A DNA stretch of 64,000 nucleotides from Prosthecobacter debontii (GTDB taxonomy: Bacteria > Verrucomicrobiota > Verrucomicrobiia > Verrucomicrobiales > Verrucomicrobiaceae). Of the stretch, positions 1 to 8,075 are shown in pieces. The stretch lies in NCBI RefSeq assembly GCF_900167535.1, contig NZ_FUYE01000019.1:1-64000 (forward strand). Reading direction: 5' to 3'. The translations under genes were made by a program, and so were the position numbers. The notes beneath the pieces are model-generated. The model was not told the origin of the DNA. It saw nothing but the letters and a program-made list of their open reading frames with translations, and did no database searches. Position 1 is the stretch's first letter; the number at the start of each line of letters is the position of its first letter.

Positions 1-194
1 TCATGGGGCAGCATTCTCCAAGGGCAACCAGCCCGGACGACATAACGAACGGCATTGAACACATCGCGCAAGGAGTGCTCCCGTTGCGGAGCCTCTTCCG
101 TCATGAGTTCAAGGTAAGGGCGGCAAAACTGCCACTCTTCATCGCTGACATCGGTGGGATACGGAGGCTTGGGTTTCACTGTTTTGGATGCCAT
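1..194 (-). CDS. IS5-family transposase, N-terminal part (cut by window edge)
   Basis: The ATG at 194 opens a minus-strand frame that runs without a stop off the left edge, about 64 codons. The translation contains YPTDVSDEEWQFCRPYL, then LRDVFNAVRYVVRAGCPWRML. This is the familiar N-terminal DUF4096-type region of IS5-group DDE transposases (statement from family knowledge). The catalytic DDE residues would lie outside the window. The gene reads towards the left edge, opposite in direction to the gene it interrupts. Confidence 0.85.
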   Translation of the reverse strand, partial: MASKTVKPKPPYPTDVSDEEWQFCRPYLELMTEEAPQREHSLRDVFNAVRYVVRAGCPWRMLPH

Positions 195-257
195 CCCAAG
201 CTTATGCCTACTCTTTCACCCATTGTACAGCCCCTTTTCAAAGTTCATAACACGCTC
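1..257 (-). mobile_element. IS5-type insertion sequence, 5' end only
   Basis: The left edge carries the transposase start of an IS and about 60 bp between that start and the presumed element end near 257. The outer end reads GAGCGTGTTATGAACTTTG on the minus strand. It abuts CTAG/TAG at 257-260, which is a known kind of target duplication for IS5-family elements. The other end lies outside the window, so the inverted repeats and the duplication cannot be compared. The boundary is inferred from where the host reading frame begins. Confidence 0.7.
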
Positions 258-258
258 T

Positions 259-1332
259 AGTTTACCACTCATCGCCTCAGAGGGACTCGCGGATGGCGTG
301 CGTTATCCCCAGGCAGAGGGCACGTGGCTCAAGGCAGAGGGACTGAAAAATGAAGGGCTGAGCCACACGATCGAGCTCACGCCGGGGCATTTCTATCAGG
401 TTCATCCGATCCCGGGCAAAAAGAGTACCGGCATCTACCACTCCACGAGTTCCACCAGCCTCAACCTAACCAACCCCAAGATCAATACGGCGGCCCTGAA
501 TCTGGTAGCTGAGTTTCCCATCCAAGAGGCACGCTGGGTCCAGGAAAACTCCCAATGGTATCTGATCGGACGCAAGGAAACGGACGGCCCAACTTTAAAA
601 CTTCGGCTGTCTTGGAATGAGCTGACCACCATTCCCCCGCGTCCGCCGGTGAAAGACCACATCCGCGTGGCCCTCTTCGATGATTACGGCAGCTTTGGCA
701 AAGGCGTCCCGCGCTGTAGCGAACTGCTGAAAGCCCAGACCCACATGGAGGTGACTCTGGTGAAACCGGCCCTCATCCGTCAGGGCGGACTCAAGGACTA
801 CGACGTGGTCATCTTCACCGGTGGCAGTGGCGGTAAGCAGGCAGGCACACTCGGCCTTGTGGGTCGTGAGCAAGTCCGCCGATTTGTCGAGTCAGGCGGC
901 GGTTACATCGGCATCTGTGCAGGTAACTACCTGGCCTGCGACGGCTTTTCCTGGGGCGTCAAAATCCTCGATGCTAAAACCAAGTCCTCCAAGTGGGCAC
1001 GGGGCGTGGGTGATGTGAAGATCGAGTTCACTCCCCAAGGACGCGAGATTCTAGGCATGCCGGAAGGACTCATGGATGTTCGGTATGCCAATGGCCCCGT
1101 GTTCACCACCGCTGAAAACGACGTCATTCCAGACTTTGAACCGCTCGCCTATTTCCGCACCGAGTTGGCGGAAAATGGTTCGCCTAAAGGAGCCCAAATC
1201 AACTCCCCCGCCATGATCATCGGCCACTATGGCCAAGGCCGCGTGCTCTGCAGCAGCCCGCACCCTGAGCAACAGCCGGGGATGGAGTCGTTCATTGTCC
1301 GCGCTGTCGAATGGACGGTCGGGCAACGGTGA
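259..1332 (+). pseudogene. BPL_N / class I amidotransferase-like protein, 5' end removed by IS
   Basis: An open frame runs in from the IS end and continues to 1332. The host-derived part starts at about 259 and has no convincing start codon of its own. The C-terminal 220 residues look like a BPL_N (biotin protein ligase N-terminal-like) domain. They start at HIRVALFDDYGSFGKG and contain GGYIGICAGNYLA, where the Cys is in the position of the amidotransferase nucleophile elbow. About 130 residues precede this domain and I do not recognise them. The longer frame from 154 is a chance read-through of antisense IS sequence. The protein may still be made from an internal start, so calling it a pseudogene is inference. 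The oxidoreductase gene converges on it 9 bp downstream. Confidence 0.65.
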
Positions 1333-1341
1333 TCTCAATCA

Positions 1342-2370
1342 TCACACACACTTCACCGCGGCACGGTTTTCCATCGCCTGCCACACGGCTTCCACGACGC
1401 GCATGTAGCAGACGCCTTCGGTGAAATCGGGCGTTGGCCGAGGTGCACTGGGGTCACGAACCGCCTGGATAAAGTCGCGTTCCACGGTCCACTCTCGCTG
1501 CATCTCCGTTGGCACAGGCACCACTTCCAAGGGCCCTCCTGCTTTACCCAGGAAGAGTTCGTCCGTCGTGAAGTCGTAACTCAGTGTTCCCTCGCTGCCG
1601 AACAGCCAGAGCTTGTCCGTCGGAGCATGCGCCGCCACACCGCTGAAAAGCATCGTCGCTTCCAAACCACTCCGAAAACGTGCGAGCACATTCACAAAGT
1701 CGGGAATCTCCACGCTATAGCCTTCCCGTTCCGGGATCACCACCTGCCCTCGGGCTTCCACCTCGACGATGTGACCTAACCATTTTTGCAGCACTTCTGT
1801 GTAGATCCCCAACGTCAAAATCTGAATGCCACTGATCTCCTCCCTCTGCCGCCAGTGAGCAGGCTGAGAAGCATCCAGCCAGGCCGCATTGAAGCTGTGC
1901 AGGAGTGCATGAAACGGCGCGCCGATGGCTCCCTCAGCCAGTAGCTTTTTTACCATCTCCCCGCCCTTCATCCCATGAGGTGCCGGACAGATCGCCGTCA
2001 CCAGTTCGGGATGACTCTGGGCACGCTCCCACATGCGCTCGGATTCTGGCAAGGTCGCCGCCATGCGTGCCTGAGTGAACACATGCTTACCACACTGGAG
2101 AGCAAAGTCCGTCGCATCATGATGCATGCACGGAGGGGCTCCGACCCACACCACATCCACGTCCTCATTGTCCACCACATCCTCCCAGCGGGCGAAGGGC
2201 TTGGCCTCGGGAGCGAATTCCCGACAAAACGCCTCGGCACTGGCCAAGCTGGAATTGGCCACGGCGGTGATTTGGACGTTGGGCAGCGCACGCAACCCTG
2301 GCAGGTGACGCTGTTTCACGATTCCCCCTGCCCCGACAATGCCAATGCGGATGATCTTTTCTTCGCTCAT
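1342..2370 (-). CDS. Gfo/Idh/MocA family oxidoreductase
   Basis: This is a predicted NAD(P)-dependent dehydrogenase of 342 residues. The N-terminal Rossmann fold is shown by RIGIVGAGGIVKQRHLPG, followed by a C-terminal alpha/beta domain of the family type. The substrate is probably a sugar or cyclitol, but nothing here fixes it. The open frame extends to 2538, but the ATG at 2370 is preferred: it is preceded by GGAGGA, and the longer form would overlap the divergent MOSC gene. No operon partner is obvious. Confidence 0.85.
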   Translation of the reverse strand: MSEEKIIRIGIVGAGGIVKQRHLPGLRALPNVQITAVANSSLASAEAFCREFAPEAKPFARWEDVVDNEDVDVVWVGAPPCMHHDATDFALQCGKHVFTQARMAATLPESERMWERAQSHPELVTAICPAPHGMKGGEMVKKLLAEGAIGAPFHALLHSFNAAWLDASQPAHWRQREEISGIQILTLGIYTEVLQKWLGHIVEVEARGQVVIPEREGYSVEIPDFVNVLARFRSGLEATMLFSGVAAHAPTDKLWLFGSEGTLSYDFTTDELFLGKAGGPLEVVPVPTEMQREWTVERDFIQAVRDPSAPRPTPDFTEGVCYMRVVEAVWQAMENRAAVKCV

Positions 2371-2466
2371 TCCTCCCAGTGAAGCCAGCCTCTGGCCGGG
2401 TGCAAAGGAATGCTGCCAGATGATTCCTGAATTGCAGCGCCGTGGGCTGTGGATGACAATGCCTCC

Positions 2467-2922
2467 ATGCGGATTCTCCACCTCTACATTTCCCCAGAGC
2501 ACAACTACTTTGGGCATCATGGCAAGCCGCCAGGCCAAGCGGCGATTGAGGAAGTGGAATCAGTGGAATGTGTGGCGGGTCAGGGCTTGGTCGGAGATCG
2601 CTTCTTCGGCCACAAAGAGAATTACAAAGGCCAAGTGACCTTCTTTGCCCATGAAGTGTATGAGCGACTCTGCGAGCAGTTCCAGGCCATGGGCATCTCA
2701 CCTGCCATCTTTCGTCGCAATGTGATCACGAAAGGAGTCGATCTCAATACGCTGATCGGTCAGGAGTTCGAAGTCCAAGGCGTGCGCTTCATCGGCACGG
2801 AGGAATGCCGACCTTGCTACTGGATGGATCAGGCTTTAGCGCCTGGGGCCGAAGAAGCCATGAAGGGCAATGGCGGCCTGCGCGCGCGTGTCCTTAGCGA
2901 TGGCACGCTGCGCAAAGACTAA
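2467..2922 (+). CDS. MOSC domain protein
   Basis: A single-domain protein of about 151 residues resembling MOSC proteins, the sulfur-carrier domain found at the C terminus of molybdenum cofactor sulfurases. Visible marks are GQGLVGDRFFGH near the N terminus, RRNVITKGVDLNTLIG in the middle, and EECRPCYWMDQAL with the conserved Cys that would carry sulfur. Two starts are possible, 2449 and 2467. The second gives the usual N terminus MRILHLYISP. The substrate is unknown. It is divergent from the oxidoreductase, so both promoters would lie in or near the start regions. Confidence 0.75.
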   Translation: MRILHLYISPEHNYFGHHGKPPGQAAIEEVESVECVAGQGLVGDRFFGHKENYKGQVTFFAHEVYERLCEQFQAMGISPAIFRRNVITKGVDLNTLIGQEFEVQGVRFIGTEECRPCYWMDQALAPGAEEAMKGNGGLRARVLSDGTLRKD

Positions 2923-2986
2923 TCATTGGGAAAAAGAGTTCGTACTGTCATACAACCTCCCTGCTGAAGTCACAGACTGGCACGAC

Positions 2987-5185
2987 ATGAAACGCTCAGC
3001 CTTTTTCCTCACTCTTTTGCTCACCGGTTCCGCCACCGCGCAGCTCGCTATCGTGGAGCAGCGCTTCAAGGAACTGGACAAGAATGGCGATGGCTTAATC
3101 GCAGGTGAAGAGATGCAAGCCGCGGATTATCTGTCCAAGCTGGACCTGGATGGCAATGGCTCACTCACGCTGGCGGAAGCGAAAACAGCCATTGCCCGAA
3201 CCGAGAAAGCCAAGACCGCCGCGACACCCGGAAAAACAGGCATCGCGGAATTCGATAAACTGGACAAAAACGGCGATGGCCTCCTCACTCGCGACGAATT
3301 ACTGCAAAAGCGATGGATGCGTTTCCTCGATGGCAATGCGGACGGCCAAGTCACTCTAGCCGAAGCCACCGAAGCCATGAGCCGACTGCGCAAGAAGGGC
3401 CTGCCTGAAGAAAGCACCGCCCCGGTCACGCCAGCCTCTGAAGACCCCAGCCTGAAGGAAGCCCCTGAAATCCTGAAAGGCAGTGAGCATGGCGTCGGTC
3501 ATCTGGTGGCCGATCTTGTCCTGAAAGATAACCACGGCCAAGAGCAGCCTCTGAGTCAACGCTTGGAGCAAAGCCAGGGCATAATCCTCGCCTTCTTCGG
3601 AGCCACCTGCCCCATCAGCGGTAAGCTAGGAGCGGAACTCGCTCGCTTAGAAAAAGACGCCGCCGAGCAGCAGGTTCAGATGCTATTGGTCTGTCCAGTC
3701 GCGGTAGAAACGGCGGAGGATATCCAAGCCTTCATCACCAAGCACGGCCTCACCTCACCCGTCATTCACGACACCGATGGCCAGCTCGCACAGGCTCTGC
3801 AGGCCACCACCACCACGGAAGTCTTTCTTCTGGATGCCGCACGCACACTGATTTATCGCGGGGCCATCAATGACCAATACGGCCTCGGTTACGCCAAGGA
3901 CAAACCTAACAAGACCTATCTTCGCGACGCACTGGCCGCGATGCTGCGTCACGAAAGTCCTGAGATCACCGCGACCACAGCCCCAGGTTGTGCCCTGGAT
4001 CACCAGGAAAAAACTCAGGTCGTTCAAAAAAACGTGACTTATCACAACCAGATCGCTCGCATCATGCAGGCCAATTGTGTGACCTGTCACCGCAAAGATG
4101 CCATCGGCCCCTTCAGCCTGGAAACCTATGACGACGTTATCGAAAACGCCGGTATGATTCGCAAGCAGGTGGAGCGAGGTGCCATGCCTCCGTGGTTTGC
4201 CGCCGAGCCGCCTACCGGCCAGCACAGCCTCTGGATCAACGACACCTCTCTCTCTGCTCAGGATAAGCAAGACCTCCTGACCTGGCTAGCCGGCGGCCGT
4301 CCACTTGGCAATCCCTCCGATGCGCCCAAGCCACTGCACTTTCCTGAAGAATGGGCCATCGGCACCCCGGATGCCATCGTGCAGCTTCCCAAGCCGATCT
4401 CCATCAAAGCCGAAGGCACCATGCCTTACCAGTTCGTCACCGCCACCACCTCCTTTGACAAAGATCAGTGGGTTCAAGGTTACGAAATCATGCCCACCGA
4501 CCGAGCCGTGGTCCATCATGTCATCGTGCAAGTCCATCCCAAAGGCAGTGATGTGAAGGACCGTGGTGAGGGAACCGAGGGTTATTGGGCAGCCTATGTC
4601 CCCGGTAACTCCGCGCACATCTGGCCAGAAGGTTTTGCCAAAAAACTCCCCGCAGGTTCCATCGTCAGCTTTCAGATTCATTACACCCCGAATGGCCGCA
4701 AGACTGAGGACCAACTGCGCATGGGACTCGTCTTTGCGAAAGAGCCACCCCGTTACCTGGTCCACACCGCCGCCGTCGCGCATACCCGCCTGAACATCCC
4801 TGCCGGTGAGGGACATCACATCGAAGTGAAGGAACAAACGGTGCCCCGCGACATGAACGTCATGGCCTACATGGCTCACATGCATGTGCGAGGCAAAGCC
4901 TTCAAATTTGAAGTAACACCTCCCGGTGGAGGCACACCCGAAGTGCTGCTGGATATCCCCCGCTACGACTTCAACTGGCAGCTTCGTTATGACTATGCGC
5001 AACCCCGCTTTCTAGCTCGCGGCAGCAAGGTCAAGATCACCGCCGTCTTCGATAACAGCGAGAGCAATCCCGCCAATCCAGACCCCACAAAGAACGTGCG
5101 TTGGGGTCCCCAGACCCAGGATGAAATGATGATAGGCTACTTCGAGTATTACACCTCCAGCGGTGCCGATGTGGCCGTGCAGTAA
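2987..5185 (+). CDS. Secreted EF-hand / redoxin / cytochrome c / Cu-monooxygenase-like fusion
   Basis: An exported protein of 732 residues with signal peptide MKRSAFFLTLLLTGSATA. Four EF-hand loops lie near residues 31-42, 53-64, 93-104 and 115-126 (for example DKNGDGLIAGEE). A thioredoxin-like peroxiredoxin fold follows, with FFGATCPISGKL at about 203-214; the resolving Cys typical of thioredoxins is not seen. A single c-type haem site CVTCH is at 364-368. The last 300 residues carry His-rich motifs (VHHVIVQVHP, HMHVRGKAF) like the copper type II monooxygenase fold. The start at 2987 is chosen because it gives a clean signal peptide. A periplasmic redox role is likely; the substrate is unknown. 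Confidence 0.75.
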   Translation: MKRSAFFLTLLLTGSATAQLAIVEQRFKELDKNGDGLIAGEEMQAADYLSKLDLDGNGSLTLAEAKTAIARTEKAKTAATPGKTGIAEFDKLDKNGDGLLTRDELLQKRWMRFLDGNADGQVTLAEATEAMSRLRKKGLPEESTAPVTPASEDPSLKEAPEILKGSEHGVGHLVADLVLKDNHGQEQPLSQRLEQSQGIILAFFGATCPISGKLGAELARLEKDAAEQQVQMLLVCPVAVETAEDIQAFITKHGLTSPVIHDTDGQLAQALQATTTTEVFLLDAARTLIYRGAINDQYGLGYAKDKPNKTYLRDALAAMLRHESPEITATTAPGCALDHQEKTQVVQKNVTYHNQIARIMQANCVTCHRKDAIGPFSLETYDDVIENAGMIRKQVERGAMPPWFAAEPPTGQHSLWINDTSLSAQDKQDLLTWLAGGRPLGNPSDAPKPLHFPEEWAIGTPDAIVQLPKPISIKAEGTMPYQFVTATTSFDKDQWVQGYEIMPTDRAVVHHVIVQVHPKGSDVKDRGEGTEGYWAAYVPGNSAHIWPEGFAKKLPAGSIVSFQIHYTPNGRKTEDQLRMGLVFAKEPPRYLVHTAAVAHTRLNIPAGEGHHIEVKEQTVPRDMNVMAYMAHMHVRGKAFKFEVTPPGGGTPEVLLDIPRYDFNWQLRYDYAQPRFLARGSKVKITAVFDNSESNPANPDPTKNVRWGPQTQDEMMIGYFEYYTSSGADVAVQ

Positions 5186-5223
5186 GGCAAACTCAGCTCA
5201 TTCCTTTCTTCCCAGAAAACGCC

Positions 5224-6045
5224 ATGAGACTCAAATCCTTCAACTTCTGGGAAGTCACTTCTGGGAATGTGCTGGGTCTGACCACCCAATATCTGATCTA
5301 CTGCGGCATTGCCTGGGTGTTGGGCTATTGGCTTTTCAAACGGGCGTGGTTTCACCGTGAAATCATCTCCCGTTTTCCCCGTAGCCGAGACATCTGGCGA
5401 GACATTGGGTTATCCGTCTCCTCCATCCTCATCTTCAGCCTGGTGGCAGGCCTCACTTATTTAGCGGCCAAAAAAGGTTGGACCCAGATCTATTGGAAAC
5501 GGGCGGAGCATAGCCAAGTTTGGTTTTGGACCAGCATCGTCTGCACGATCTTCCTGCATGACGCTTGGTTTTACTGGACGCATCGACTCATGCACCACAA
5601 GAAGCTATTCAAGTGGTTTCACAAGGCCCATCACCTTTCGCACAATCCGACCCCATGGACAGCTTATGCCATGGACCCGCTCGAAGCCTTGGTGAACGCG
5701 ATGATCTTTCCCCTCGCTGCCTTGACCCTCCCGCTGCACCTCCATGCCTTCAGTCTGTTCATGGTCTGGCAGATTGTTTTCAACGTGGCGGGCCATGCAG
5801 GCTATGAATTTTACCCGCGTTGGTCTCTACGAACGCCCCTGGGTTGGATCCTCAATACCCCAACCAACCACGTCATGCACCATGAGAAACTGCGGGGAAA
5901 CTACGGGCTCTATTTCAATCTCTGGGATCGCCTCATGGGCACGAATCACGCCGAATACGAAAAGCGTTTCACCGAGATCACCAGCGGTAACAAAAGGGCC
6001 ACGACGACAACACCTCCCTCCTCGGCTCCAGCCGCGACACCATAG
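5224..6045 (+). CDS. Sterol desaturase / fatty acid hydroxylase superfamily membrane protein
   Basis: A 273-residue membrane protein with the three His clusters of the di-iron fatty acid hydroxylase superfamily: HDAWFYWTHRLMHH, then KAHHLSHNPTPW, and NHVMHHEKLRGNYG near the C terminus. Several hydrophobic segments precede the first cluster. The family oxidises lipid or sterol substrates at the membrane; the substrate here cannot be told. The short tail is rich in Thr, Pro and Ala. It starts 38 bp after the redoxin/cytochrome fusion on the same strand, so the two may be cotranscribed. Confidence 0.85.
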   Translation: MRLKSFNFWEVTSGNVLGLTTQYLIYCGIAWVLGYWLFKRAWFHREIISRFPRSRDIWRDIGLSVSSILIFSLVAGLTYLAAKKGWTQIYWKRAEHSQVWFWTSIVCTIFLHDAWFYWTHRLMHHKKLFKWFHKAHHLSHNPTPWTAYAMDPLEALVNAMIFPLAALTLPLHLHAFSLFMVWQIVFNVAGHAGYEFYPRWSLRTPLGWILNTPTNHVMHHEKLRGNYGLYFNLWDRLMGTNHAEYEKRFTEITSGNKRATTTTPPSSAPAATP

Positions 6046-6054
6046 CTTAGCGGA

Positions 6055-7899
6055 TCACCCTTTCTTCAATCGCTCATACGCTGACTTCACCACCCATCCC
6101 GTGGCTTCCAAGGCAGCGCGGGCTTGATCAGGCGTGGAGGCCGTGAGTTGAACGAGGATCCGGATCGCTCGATCTCGCAACTTCACGTTGGAGGGATTCA
6201 AATCCACCATGAGATTGCTGATCACCTTGCCGACCTTGGTCATGGCCAGCGTAGTGATGATGTTGAGCACCAGCTTGGTGGCCGTGCCGGATTTCAAACG
6301 AGTCGAACCCGTCAGCACCTCGGGTCCCACATTGGGCGTGAGCAGAACCTTCGGTTTCCAGGCCGGTTCGCGCAACTTGCGCACGGCCTCTCTCATTGCC
6401 GGATTGAAGCACAGCAGCACCGTGAATGCACCCCGGCGATTGGCCTCATGCAAGGCTCCCCACACAAACGGCGTGCGACCACTGGCGGCGATGCCGATGA
6501 AGACATCCTGGGCGTCAAGCTGTCGGAAAGAGATCGCTTCACTTCCGGCCTGCACATCATCCTCAGCTCCTTCGACAGCGCTCCATAGGGCCTGCCGCCC
6601 CCCGGCAATGATACCCTGCACCTGTTCACGCGGAGCACGGAACGTCGGAGGTATCTCACTGGCATCCAGCACCCCGAGACGCCCGCTGGTGCCTGCTCCG
6701 GCATAAAAGAGGCGCCCGTTGGTTTGAAACGCGGCCACGACTTTCTCGACCACCTGAGTCAGGGCCCGCTTCTCCTTCAAGACTGCCGCAGGGATCAGGG
6801 CATCTTCGCTCAACATGAGTTCGATCCCTTGGGGCAAGGGCAACCGATCCAGCTTGATCGAACGAGGATTACGCAGCTCGGTGGGAGAGTCTGAGAGAAC
6901 TTGCAGGTCCGCGATTGGAGCAGGTAGGGTCAGGGGTGCCACAGGTTGAGACGCGGAACAGGCTTTGCCGATCTCTGGCCTAACCACACCTTCAGCCAGC
7001 TTCACGGCACCCCACACCGAGGGCCGTGCGAGTGGTATGACGCGTGCACGTCTGCTCCAGCACGTCCTGATACGGCGGCTCACGTCTCGCATGAAACTGG
7101 GATTGCGCAGCATGACACCGCCATTCAGAACGAACTCCACCGGACTACCCGCCGGGGCAATCTGACTGGCACATGCGCATGCGTCTTCGGCCAGCATCGC
7201 TGCGGCATCCGCCAAGATTTTTTTGGTCAATCGATCCCCTGTCTGAGCGACGGCAAAGACGGTCACCGTGAGATTCGCGATCTCGGTTTTCGTCGCATGC
7301 ACGGACCACGGGATGAGCTGATCCGGTTCATTGAACATGAGAGCATTCAGAATCGCCACACCCAGCTTCCCCATACGGCCTCGGTGATCCAGATCCGCCA
7401 TCACCGCACGTAAAGCACGCAGGCCGATATCACAGGCACTGCCGCGGTCGCCAATGATGTGCCCTCGCCCCCCAACCTTGGCCGTTCGTCCGTCGGGCGT
7501 GCGGCCAAAGCAGCACGAACCTGTGCCACTCAAGACGAGCACCCGCGGCAGTTCCTTGACCGACTCCGGTGCCGCAGCGAGGGCTGTTTCCAGGTCATTC
7601 GTCGCGACACAGGGGATGTTGGGCCAGATGCGTGAAATCGCCTTGGCCAGTCGCTCTTGATCCACATGGGTGCGTGCCCCGGCCAGCCCGACACCGATGG
7701 CTTGCGGGACATAAAGCAGTCGCTCCGCTATCGCTCGGAGATGCCAGCGTAATTCGCGGTCCGTCATCAGCGAGAGCACCGCGGGTCCGGTTTGGAAATT
7801 CATCAGTGTCGTCCCTGCGCCATCCACCAACCGCACGCTGGTGCGGGTGCCGCCGCCTTCGATACCCAACAGCACAGGAGAAACAATGGAAGCGGTCAT
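6055..7899 (-). CDS. murQ: Fused BadF-type MurNAc/GlcNAc kinase and MurNAc-6-phosphate etherase
   Basis: A 614-residue fusion. Residues 1-305 are a BadF/BadG/BcrA/BcrD-type sugar kinase: GIEGGGTRTSVRLVDG is the phosphate-1 loop, with LSGTGSCCFG and GGVMLRNPSF later. Residues 335-614 are MurQ, beginning with the family N terminus TELRNPRSIKLDRL. The two glutamates that correspond to the catalytic pair of MurQ are visible in DASEIPPTF (E414) and VEGAEDD (E444). Family knowledge: MurQ converts MurNAc-6P to GlcNAc-6P and lactate, and a BadF-type kinase, MurK of Clostridium acetobutylicum, phosphorylates MurNAc and GlcNAc. The inferred role is two consecutive cytoplasmic steps of cell-wall recycling. 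Confidence 0.88.
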   Translation of the reverse strand: MTASIVSPVLLGIEGGGTRTSVRLVDGAGTTLMNFQTGPAVLSLMTDRELRWHLRAIAERLLYVPQAIGVGLAGARTHVDQERLAKAISRIWPNIPCVATNDLETALAAAPESVKELPRVLVLSGTGSCCFGRTPDGRTAKVGGRGHIIGDRGSACDIGLRALRAVMADLDHRGRMGKLGVAILNALMFNEPDQLIPWSVHATKTEIANLTVTVFAVAQTGDRLTKKILADAAAMLAEDACACASQIAPAGSPVEFVLNGGVMLRNPSFMRDVSRRIRTCWSRRARVIPLARPSVWGAVKLAEGVVRPEIGKACSASQPVAPLTLPAPIADLQVLSDSPTELRNPRSIKLDRLPLPQGIELMLSEDALIPAAVLKEKRALTQVVEKVVAAFQTNGRLFYAGAGTSGRLGVLDASEIPPTFRAPREQVQGIIAGGRQALWSAVEGAEDDVQAGSEAISFRQLDAQDVFIGIAASGRTPFVWGALHEANRRGAFTVLLCFNPAMREAVRKLREPAWKPKVLLTPNVGPEVLTGSTRLKSGTATKLVLNIITTLAMTKVGKVISNLMVDLNPSNVKLRDRAIRILVQLTASTPDQARAALEATGWVVKSAYERLKKG

Positions 7900-8075
7900 G
7901 GGAGGGAAAACCTAGCGCCAAGATGTCACAAACTTGTGAACTGTCGAGCCTGCCGCCGGGGCATCTGCGCCAGGAAGGTAAGGAGTTTGTAAGCAGCATC
8001 TGAAATCATTGATTCTATAATTTGAGAATCTAAAATGCGGTCGTTCTCAATTTTGAAACCATTCCTGTGCCTACG

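Noticed and set aside
154-1332. An intact gene starting at 154.
   Set aside because: Its first 35 codons are antisense sequence of the IS, so the start is a by-product of the insertion.
4286-5002. A minus-strand frame of 238 codons opposite the copper-domain region.
   Set aside because: It is a His/Asp/Gly-rich mirror of the His-rich coding strand, not a gene.
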